Positions 57,538 through 64,000 of a stretch of 64,000 bases of DNA are shown piece by piece. The DNA is from Mycoplasmataceae bacterium UBA3729 (GTDB lineage: Bacteria > Bacillota_I > Bacilli_A > Mycoplasmatales > Mycoplasmoidaceae). The notes beneath the pieces are model-generated. The model was given only the letters and a program-made list of their open reading frames with translations. It was not told the origin of the DNA and made no database searches. The position numbers and the translations under genes are program-made. Position 1 is the first letter of the stretch, and every line of letters starts with the position of its first letter. The stretch covers positions 1 to 64,000 of the forward strand of contig DFHG01000008.1 of NCBI GenBank assembly GCA_002372615.1. Direction: 5' to 3'.

Positions 57538-57543
57538 TATAAT
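57538..57543 (+). promoter_or_regulatory. -10 box for the methionine gamma-lyase gene
   Basis: TATAAT lies 38 bp before the ATG, with a GAAAGGAAAAG ribosome-binding region between them. Confidence 0.5.
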
Positions 57544-57581
57544 AAAAAATGTAATTATTTGAAAGGAAAAGAAACAAATCA

Positions 57582-58787
57582 ATGAAGATAAAAAGTAATT
57601 CTAAATTAACACAAAGTATTCATGAAGGAATGGTAAAAGATCAATTTGGTTCAGTAATTGCTCCAGTATACCATACTTCAACTTTTGAATTTGAATCTGT
57701 AGATCAAGGCGCTAGAAGATTCAAAGGTGAAGAAGGTGGATACATATATACACGTTTAGGAAACCCTACAACTGATGCATTAGCAAAAAAAATTGCTAAA
57801 CTTGAAAATGCTGAAGCATGTGTAATGACTGCATCTGGTATGGGTGCAATTGCATCTGTAATGTGAACATTTTTAAAAACAGGAGATCGTTTGATTGCAG
57901 ACTCTAATCTTTATGGTTGTACATTTGCATTATTCACTCACACATTAACTAAATTTGGTATTGATGTTCAAATTTGTGATTTCAGTAATGTTGAAAACAT
58001 TAAGAAATTATTAACAAAAAACACAACTATGGTATATTTTGAAACACCAACAAACCCAGCATTAAAAGTTAATGATATTGAATTAATTGCAAAAACTGCT
58101 CATGAATTCAATAAAGATATTAATGTTGTTGTTGACAACACATTTGCATCGCCATATTTACAAAACCCAATATCTCATGGTGCTGATATTGTTGTTCACT
58201 CAGGAACTAAATACATTAATGGTCATTCAGATGTAATTGTTGGTGCCATTGTATCAACTAAAGAAAAAATTGCAAAAGCAACAATGATTGGATTAAAAGA
58301 TTGTACAGGTGCTGTATTAGATCCAGGTGCAGCTTTCTTAGTAAATAGAGGATTATGCACTCTTCCAATAAGAATGGAACAACATTGTAAAAATGCTAAG
58401 AAATTCATTGAATATTTATCTAAAAACAAATACATCAAAAATATTAATTATCCTGGTTTAACAACTTGCATAGGACATGAAGCTGCTAAGAAACAAATGA
58501 AAGATTTTGGTGCAATGGCTTCATTTGAAACAAATTTAACATTTGAACAAACAAAAGTATTTGTTAATAATGTAAAAGTTTGAACATTAGCTGTATCATT
58601 AGGTGGTGTTGAATCATTAATTGAACACCCAGCAAGCATGACTCACTCAACTTATTCTGAAGCAGAACTTGCTAAATATAACATTACTCCAACACTTATT
58701 AGAATTTCTATTGGTTTGGAAGATATTGATGAATTAATCGCTGATTTTGATCAAGCACTTGAAATCGCAGCAAAATCCCCTAGATAA
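57582..58787 (+). CDS. Methionine gamma-lyase (PLP enzyme)
   Basis: This 401-residue PLP enzyme belongs to the Cys/Met metabolism family. It has YTRLGNPTTDALA, TASGMGAIASV, VVVDNTFASPYLQNP and VVHSGTKYINGHSD with the PLP Lys. The NLYGCTFALF segment carries Cys113; a Cys at this place marks methionine gamma-lyases and is usually different in cystathionine enzymes. The reaction would give methanethiol, 2-oxobutyrate and ammonia. From memory, the region around LTKFGI resembles the trichomonad enzyme. It stands alone between its own promoter and terminator. Confidence 0.87.
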
Positions 58788-58800
58788 GATTTTCTTAAAT

Positions 58801-58835
58801 AATAAAAAAGAGCAGACATAACCACTCTTTTTATT
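58801..58835 (+). terminator. Terminator of the methionine gamma-lyase gene
   Basis: A stem of AAAAAGAG with CTCTTTTT (58805-58812 and 58825-58832), extended by AAT/ATT with a bulge, lies 17 bp after the stop. Confidence 0.65.
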
Positions 58836-58876
58836 ACTTTATTTTTTATAACATAATTAAAATATGTTAATTATTT

Positions 58877-58953
58877 TGGGAACTGGCAATCAGAATTAAA
58901 CCTACATTAATAGTTTGAAAACTATGGTTCTAATACAGAACTAAACTACTAAC
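58877..58953 (-). pseudogene. Decayed tRNA-Gly copy
   Basis: This aligns along its length with tRNA-Gly at 59427-59500, including near-identical GAATT.AACC and CTATGGTTCT blocks. It has many changes, a deletion in the anticodon arm and an acceptor stem that no longer pairs. It appears to be a dead duplicate. Confidence 0.7.
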
Positions 58954-58984
58954 TTTTGATTATTCATTTTTATATAATTTGTTA

Positions 58985-59185
58985 CTATTTAAGGTTATTG
59001 ACTTTGACTATATTATCAATCATATGGTTTACACTAGTAAATCCATCTTTAACAATCCTGGTTAATTTATTTAAATTATTAGTCAATATATCCAAATTAT
59101 TAGACAAAATATTTACTTTATTATATACAATGCTTAAATTATTAGTTAAATTATCTACTTTATTAGAAAGTTTATCTAAAGTCAT
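58985..59185 (-). CDS. Small coiled-coil protein
   Basis: This 66-residue protein is made almost wholly of heptad-like repeats (LSNKVDNLTNNL, VNILSNNLDILTNNLNKL), so it should form a coiled coil. The ATG overlaps the end of the upstream frame (AAATGACTTTAG), which suggests translational coupling. No family name is certain; short proteins of this kind occur in other mollicutes. Confidence 0.6.
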   Translation of the reverse strand: MTLDKLSNKVDNLTNNLSIVYNKVNILSNNLDILTNNLNKLTRIVKDGFTSVNHMIDNIVKVNNLK

Positions 59186-59365
59186 TTTGTTTTAGTTCCT
59201 GGTTTTCTTCCACCATCACCACTTGGTCCATCTTTAAACTCGACTCTTTGTAAATCTAAATTTTATCAATAAATTTTTATCGATGTTGGTGTTGATTAAT
59301 TTATATTTACCAGCATTAGTAACTTTACTTATCTTCACACATCATATATTATTGATTTTTATCAT
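59176..59365 (-). pseudogene. Frameshifted small gene coupled to the coiled-coil gene
   Basis: The first frame starts with ATG at 59365 (MIKINNIWCVKISKVTNAGK) and ends FTKSRV. The continuation, VEFKDGPSGDGGRKPGTK then TKWL, lies in another frame and ends at 59176. A frameshift near 59245 separates them. The joined product would be about 60 residues. Function is unknown. Confidence 0.5.
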
Positions 59366-59388
59366 TTTTAGAAATAATAACTAAAATA

Positions 59389-59419
59389 AAAAAACTCAGA
59401 AACTTCCTCCGAGTTTTTT
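59389..59419 (-). terminator. Terminator of the tRNA cluster
   Basis: A 9-bp stem (59389-59397 with 59411-59419, ACTC/GAGT core) is flanked by A and T runs, 8 bp after tRNA-Gly. It could work in both directions. Confidence 0.75.
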
Positions 59420-59426
59420 GTATTTA

Positions 59427-59500
59427 TGGAGCGGGCGATCGGAATTGAACCGACGTCAATAGCTTGGAAGGCTATGGTTCTGCCACTGAACTACGCCCGC
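59427..59500 (-). tRNA. tRNA-Gly (anticodon TCC)
   Basis: Acceptor GCGGGCG/CGCCCGC and anticodon loop CTTCCAA are clear, the other arms are intact, and CCA is encoded. Confidence 0.95.
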
Positions 59501-59518
59501 AGCCATTATAAATGATTA

Positions 59519-59605
59519 TGGTGCTGGAAGAGGGACTTGAACCCTCACGATATTGCTATCACAGGATTTTAAGTCCTGTGCGTCTACCATTCCGCCACTC
59601 CAGCA
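59519..59605 (-). tRNA. tRNA-Leu (anticodon TAA)
   Basis: Class II tRNA with a long variable arm; acceptor TGCTGGA/TCCAGCA, anticodon stem CAGGA/TCCTG with loop CTTAAAA, encoded CCA. Confidence 0.95.
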
Positions 59606-59607
59606 AG

Positions 59608-59682
59608 TGGTGTCCCACCGGAGACTCGAACTCCGGACCCCTTCATTAAAAGTGAAATGCTCTACCACTGAGCTAGTGGGAC
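59608..59682 (-). tRNA. tRNA-Lys (anticodon TTT)
   Basis: Acceptor GTCCCAC/GTGGGAC, anticodon loop CTTTTAA, T-arm CCGGAGTTCGAGTCTCCGG and encoded CCA. Confidence 0.95.
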
Positions 59683-59686
59683 AATT

Positions 59687-59761
59687 TGGCTGGGTAGGTT
59701 GGATTCGAACCAACGCATGTCAGAATCAAAATCTGATGCCTTACCGCTTGGCTACAACCCA
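59687..59761 (-). tRNA. tRNA-Gln (anticodon TTG)
   Basis: Acceptor TGGGTTG pairs with the 3' strand CTACCCA with one mismatch; anticodon stem TCAGA/TCTGA with loop TTTTGAT; encoded CCA. Confidence 0.93.
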
Positions 59762-59764
59762 AGA

Positions 59765-59850
59765 TGGTGGACAGAAGTGGATTCGAACCACTGAAACCGG
59801 GGGTGGCTGATTTACAGTCAGCTGCGTTTGGCCGCTTCGCTATCTGTCCA
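59765..59850 (-). tRNA. tRNA-Tyr (anticodon GTA)
   Basis: Class II tRNA with a long variable arm; acceptor TGGACAG/CTGTCCA, anticodon stem GCTGA/TCAGC region with loop CTGTAAA, encoded CCA. Confidence 0.95.
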
Positions 59851-59909
59851 ATGCTTTACATTATAAAGCAAAAATTATTATATAAAAATTAAAGAAAATA
59901 AATACAAGT

Positions 59910-60389
59910 CTATTTTATTTCTAAAATTTTAACTTTATATGGTTTTTCCATATTATGTTTTACTTCAACAGTAACACCAATTTCTTTTCCTAATACTGCT
60001 AAAGCTAGTGGTGAAACATTAGAAATTTTTCTGTTAGCAGGATTAGCTTCAGTTTCACCAACAATAGTGAAACTTTCTTTTGTTTTAGAATCCATATCTA
60101 AAATTGTTATTGTTGAACCAATTTTTATAGATGAAGAACTACGTTTAGTTTTATTAGAATCAATAAGTGTTGAATTAGCTAAAATATCTTTAATTTCATT
60201 AATTCTTTTTTCAATATTAGCTTGTTCATTTTTTGCTGAGTCGTAATCTGCATTTTCACTTAAATCGCCTTGTTGTCTAGCTTCTTGTAATTGTTTAATT
60301 ACATTAGGGCGTTTAACATCTAATAATTCTCTTAATTCTGCTTCTAATTGTTTTTTGCCTTCAAGTGTTAAAATATTTTCATTTGCCAT
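59910..60389 (-). CDS. greA: Transcription elongation factor GreA
   Basis: This 159-residue protein rescues backtracked RNA polymerase. The N-terminal coiled coil carries LRELLDVKRPNVIKQLQEAR and the acidic tip QGDLSENADYDSAK. The C-terminal FKBP-like domain includes ISNVSPLALAVLGKEIG. The length is standard. It lies upstream of the tRNA cluster on the same strand. Confidence 0.96.
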   Translation of the reverse strand: MANENILTLEGKKQLEAELRELLDVKRPNVIKQLQEARQQGDLSENADYDSAKNEQANIEKRINEIKDILANSTLIDSNKTKRSSSSIKIGSTITILDMDSKTKESFTIVGETEANPANRKISNVSPLALAVLGKEIGVTVEVKHNMEKPYKVKILEIK

Positions 60390-60441
60390 AGATGTATTAA
60401 TTATAGTAATATAAAGTGAAATATATGTTGATTAAATATGG

Positions 60442-61587
60442 TTAAGACCTCTTGCAAATTACATTATCTTTGTATCATGATAAAAAATGATCAATTTTAG
60501 AAAGTGTCTTTTGTGGAATATTTTTAATATTATCATCCACAATATCAGGTTCAAGCGGATCAATAAATTTTAAACATCCGCTTTTAGGATCTCAATAAAT
60601 CTTGTGTTTGTCAAATAAAGTATGAGTGTCGGGTTTTAATGGTAATATATTATCTTCATCTTTTATTTCCAATAATATTTCTTTGTCAAAATTATTTTTA
60701 ATACATTCTTTTTTTATTTCACATACAGGTTTGATGTGTGCAAATTCTACTAAATCAATATAAACATCATCAAATTTTTTTTCTCAAAAATTCTCAGTGA
60801 AATTTTTTCTTTTTTTATTAAGCTCACTATACAAATCATTACGATATTTTCTCACTATATTACAAATTTCTTCATGTTTTATTCTTTGTGGGCAATATTT
60901 TTTTTGAATCTTTTTAATTTTTGTTTTTTGCTCTTGTGGTGTTAATCGATGATTGAAATAATCAAAATCATCTTTAAGATTATGATCATGATTTAATCAT
61001 TCATAAAAATCTTTATATTGTTTAATGTTATTTTTTCTAGAAAAATAATCCTTTCACAATAATTTGTATTCATTTGAATCTAATTCATCCTTTTTAAATT
61101 TTAGTCGCAATGATTGGAATAAAAAACCTATATTTTCTTTTTGATTTCTGTTTTTCAAATAAAAACTTGATTTAGTTGGATTACCTTGGCCAGAAGGATT
61201 TGAACCAGTAATAATGTAATCAATATTCCCTAATGTCTGACCTATTCATTCACTTTTAAATAATGAATTTATTTTCTTTATTTGTTCATTTTTTAGATTA
61301 ATGTATTGCTTACATCTACCATTTATATTTGGAGTGTTGGTTAACCCAATGTTTTCTAATACTTTATTTCTAAATTTAAATCTAAAAGCATTACTTTTAT
61401 TAAAATGTGCTTCTGTTGTGAATTGAGTTATAAATAATTTTTTTCATTGAATTTTGTAGTCATGAATTCAATTATATTCATCAACTAATAATATTACTTG
61501 GCAACAACTTTCTTGCTTTTTTCCAGTTTTAAAAAACAATGTAATTGGAACAAATGAATATTTAGCAATTCTTTCAACATAATGCAT
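60442..61587 (-). CDS. HNH-type restriction endonuclease candidate
   Basis: This 381-residue protein starts MHYVERIAKYSFVPITLFF. The C-terminal third carries an HNH/beta-beta-alpha-metal nuclease pattern: VEFAHIKPVCE, then DEDNILPLKPDTHTLFDKHKIYW, giving His, Asn and His in the expected order. The N-terminal part (ITGSNPSGQGNPTKSSF) is not recognised and may bind the target site. Its ATG shares a base with the methyltransferase stop (TAATG), so its translation should depend on that gene. Several Trp codons are UGA. The cut site is unknown. Confidence 0.75.
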
Positions 61588-62595
61588 TATATAGAAACCT
61601 CATTTAACATAACATTTAGAGATGGTTTATTTGTCCATTCAGTTAATTTAAAATTTATTGATTTATAATGTGTTCTTTTTGATTTGTTATTTTTCAAAAA
61701 TTTTGTTAATATATCTAAAATTAATTCTGGTGGTATATGGCTACGCTCCATAGCATTACGTTTGTATTTTATTCGCACTTTAATTTGTTTTGACATTAAT
61801 TTTGACAATTTTTGTTCTGTATTTAGCCGTTTTATCTCATCTAATTTATTGTTTTTGCATGCTCCTGATAAAATTAAATAGTAATTGTTACTATCAATTT
61901 TTTTTATTGACATATAACCTTTTTTAGCTTTTTTTAAATTTAATTTAATATTTGATAAAAAGCATGTTGGTTTTTTTGAAAAATTTTCATTATATGCAGA
62001 ATAATGAGCAATGTTTTTAATACCATTAGTAAAACCTAAATTGTATTTAATATATTTCCAGATAAGTGAAGATGCTGGATTTTCAATGTAATAATTTTTT
62101 GGTTTAAAATAACATAAAATTTTAATTACATTTTGAATACACCTTTCACCTAGTTCACCAACATATTTTGGAACTTGTTTTCTTCCTAATGGATATGAAT
62201 TTCCTGAAAATCCATTTCATTTGACATCTTCTGGTCAAGTTTCAACTTTTTTTGTGTCATGATTTCAAAAATGGTGTGGGTTTCCTGAAAAATAATTGCC
62301 ATGTTCATCTTTTATTGTTGAAATTGATTGCATTGCAGAACTAAAAGATTGACATAAACTACTTGATACTATAATATCTGGAATTTGAATTTCATTTTTT
62401 TTAATTTTTACATTCAATTTTTTAATAACATCATTAGTTGATAGATCAAAAACAATGTTATTAAATCCATTTGATTTTTTAATAATGTCTAATGTATATA
62501 CTTTAAAATATTTTTTTATTCGAGATTTTTTTAGAGCTAAGCGTAGTGAATTACACCCCCCCAAACATATCTCAAATAATAAGTCTTTTTACCAT
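61587..62595 (-). CDS. C5-cytosine DNA methyltransferase, currently out of frame at a G7 tract
   Basis: Translation from ATG 62595 gives MVKRLIIWDMFGG and stops two codons later, because seven G (62556-62562) shift the frame. With six G it would continue as CNSLRLALKKS through 61587, a protein of about 335 residues. Visible motifs: I (DMFGG), a motif IV-like SSLCQSFSSA with the catalytic Cys but Leu in place of Pro, and YIENPASSLIWKYI as motif VI. The downstream frame has a TTG at 62564 that might allow weak starts. It is start-coupled to the nuclease gene downstream. Confidence 0.75.
62556..62562 (-). repeat. Poly-G tract (G7) in the methyltransferase start region
   Basis: Seven G on the coding strand, 11 codons after the ATG, rare in so AT-rich a genome. 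Loss of one G, or gain of two, would put the start in frame with the methyltransferase. Confidence 0.85.
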
Positions 62596-62661
62596 ACTTA
62601 CTTGTATTTTAATATTTATTGATAAAGTTATTGCGAGAAAATTAAATTAAGTTATTAAGAA

Positions 62662-63078
62662 TTACAATTTCTTTAACAAAATACCGTCATTATTTTCATA
62701 ATATTTTCTTCTAATATTTATTTTTTTAAATCCATTTTTTAAATAAAAGTTGTAAGCCATTTTATTATTTGAATTTACTTCTGCAAAGATAGGTAAATTA
62801 TATTTATGTAAATATTTAATCAAACCAGTTCCATATTTGTTATGTTGAAATGATTTAATGATGCCAATTTTAACTAAATCAATATGGTCAGTTAATTTAT
62901 ATGCAATCATATAACCTAATATTTGATTATTATTAGTACATTTAACAAAAATACAATCTTTGTTATTAAAACATGACATCAATATATTCTTTGAATATAG
63001 ACTATTATCATGAAATAATTCAGATTCTATCTCACTTATTAAATCAATGTCTTCATTATTAATTTTTACAATTTTCAT
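62662..63078 (-). CDS. rimI: GNAT acetyltransferase, RimI-like
   Basis: This 138-residue acetyltransferase has IFVKCTNNNQILGYMIAY, a cofactor-binding stretch, and FAEVNSNNKMAYNFYLKNGF then RRKYY, the C-terminal signature of RimI (S18 N-terminal acetylation). The usual QxxGxG/A loop is weak here (QHNKYGTG). It overlaps tsaB by 20 bp, a common pairing. Confidence 0.85.
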   Translation of the reverse strand: MKIVKINNEDIDLISEIESELFHDNSLYSKNILMSCFNNKDCIFVKCTNNNQILGYMIAYKLTDHIDLVKIGIIKSFQHNKYGTGLIKYLHKYNLPIFAEVNSNNKMAYNFYLKNGFKKINIRRKYYENNDGILLKKL

Positions 63079-63646
63079 ATACTATTGGATGCTTTAAGTA
63101 TAGTGGTTTAACTATATCTAAATCTTTTACTAATTCGAATTTATTAAGATGAGAAATGATTTGTTTTTTTAAATCAACACATTCATAATTTTTAAATATT
63201 TTAAATTTTTGATATTTCTTTAATATTTTATCTAATGAAGAATTTTTAACTAATGATGGTTTAACTATCTCTTTATAATTGTCATAAATTGCTAAAAAAC
63301 ATAAATCACTTTTAGCATCAATTAGGCTAATACCAGTTCCATGATCTAATTGAAATAAAAGTGAGTTCATAACAAATAGTTTCTTATGTAATAAATTAGC
63401 TCATGTTTTTGCAATTGTATATCCTATTCTACATCCTGTAAAACTACCTGGACCAATTAATAGGTATATTGCTTCAATTTCATCCTTTTTAATCTTGTTT
63501 TTAGTTAATAAATTTGATATTCTTTCAACAACAATATCAGTCATATTTTTGTTTGTTAAAATTTGACTATAACCAACAATTTTATTAGCTAAAGAAATGA
63601 TTACTAAATTACAATAATTTTGTGTTGTATCAATAAATAATTTCAT
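63059..63646 (-). CDS. tsaB: tRNA threonylcarbamoyladenosine protein TsaB
   Basis: This 195-residue protein partners TsaD to make t6A37 in tRNAs that read ANN codons. It begins MKLFIDTTQNYCNLVII and contains IYLLIGPGSFTGCRIGYTIAK, the hallmark of TsaB. UGA Trp at 63398 joins the parts. It lies one base after the upstream pseudouridine synthase gene and overlaps rimI. Confidence 0.92.
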
Positions 63647-63647
63647 G

Positions 63648-64000
63648 TTATTGGGATCTTAATTTTTCTAATAAACTATTAAATGTTTGATCAGGATTAA
63701 TTTTGTAAGTTTCAACTAAATTTGTTATTGGATTAGTAAATTCAATAAAATATGAAGTTAAAAATTGACCATAGTTAATATAACCATCATCTTGACCATA
63801 TAATGGGTCATTATATACTTGATGATGAATGTAATTTAAATGTACACGAATTTGATGCGTCCTACCTGTAGATAATTCGCATTCAATATATGCAGCATTT
63901 TTGTAATGTTCTAAAACTTTAATTTTAGTTAAAGCTTCTAAAGCATTAGGTTCATTACTTACAATCATTTTTAATTTATCATCTTTACTTCTAGTTATAG
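63648..64000 (-). CDS. RluA/RluD-family pseudouridine synthase, C-terminal part (start outside window)
   Basis: The visible 117 residues contain YIECELSTGRTHQIRVHLNYI and NDPLYG, the conserved C-terminal motifs of RluA/RluD enzymes that turn uridine to pseudouridine in rRNA or tRNA. The catalytic HRLD motif lies beyond the window. It ends one base before the tsaB start. Which member (RluD or another) cannot be told from this part. Confidence 0.9.
   Translation of the reverse strand, partial: ITRSKDDKLKMIVSNEPNALEALTKIKVLEHYKNAAYIECELSTGRTHQIRVHLNYIHHQVYNDPLYGQDDGYINYGQFLTSYFIEFTNPITNLVETYKINPDQTFNSLLEKLRSQ

Noticed and set aside
59516..59810. Open frames of 65 and 85 codons over the tRNA cluster
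   Set aside because: They are antisense or sense readings of tRNA genes and show no protein-like features.
59427..59850. Tandem tRNA array considered as a CRISPR-like repeat array
   Set aside because: Each unit folds as a distinct tRNA with its own anticodon; there are no regular repeats or spacers, and no CRISPR array is seen anywhere in the window.
62265..62564. TTG at 62564 as the true start of the methyltransferase
   Set aside because: It would remove the first part of motif I, which is present upstream in another frame from ATG 62595; the G-tract frameshift explains the data better.

Overview
The window is AT-rich bacterial chromosome that must be read with UGA as tryptophan (genetic code 4). 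Almost every long gene contains internal TGA codons at conserved Trp positions, for example pgk, mnmG, dnaX, valS, dnaB and the fumarases. Together with the small gene set, the mraZ-rsmH-(ftsA-like)-ftsZ division cluster, many Cys-anchored lipoproteins and the lack of wall-synthesis genes, this points to a mollicute (mycoplasma/ureaplasma group). A trichomonad-associated mollicute is possible, because the window carries a methionine gamma-lyase, a superoxide reductase and BspA-like surface proteins. That last step is inference; no 16S gene is present.

Layout. 1-9.1 kb (+): glycolysis (gap end, pgk), a glucose-type PTS permease, rpmG, then mnmG-rsmG-ParA-like-dnaX. 9.4-11.0 kb (-): fmt and a membrane protein. 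11.4-13.7 kb (+): rpsT, a small lipoprotein, rpsP-trmD-rplS. 13.7-17.6 kb (-): mraZ-rsmH-ftsA-like-ftsZ, with three MraZ-type boxes at its head. 17.8-20.8 kb (+): hisS-aspS. 21.8-27.5 kb: a carbon module of fumarase, amino-acid permease and malic enzyme (+), facing a second fumarase (-). It could convert fumarate through malate to pyruvate.

27.6-43.2 kb is mostly accessory: a 929-residue surface protein, tRNA-Arg, nfu, valS, a choline-kinase-like gene, a lipase-like lipoprotein, a decayed insertion sequence, two related BspA-like lipoproteins (one fused to a glycerophosphodiesterase), a frameshifted adenine methyltransferase and a sigma-like regulator. 43.2-50.1 kb (-) holds pgi, ung, a lipoprotein and the rpsF-ssb-rpsR-rplI-dnaB operon. 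50.2-55.5 kb has a 1333-residue lipoprotein and a lipoprotein tyrosine phosphatase. 55.6-57.4 kb (-): rplK-rplA followed closely by superoxide reductase, then rpmB. 57.6 kb (+): methionine gamma-lyase. 58.9-59.9 kb: a tRNA pseudogene, a small coiled-coil gene pair and five tRNAs. 59.9-64 kb (-): greA, a restriction-modification pair behind a G7 tract, then rimI-tsaB-rluD-like.

The strongest leads are the restriction-modification pair at 60.4-62.6 kb. Its methyltransferase start is out of frame because of a run of seven G, and its nuclease is coupled to it by a TAATG overlap, so one slippage event could switch both. Other leads are the complete superoxide reductase, the surface phosphatase, lipase and phosphodiesterase lipoproteins, and the divergent second fumarase.
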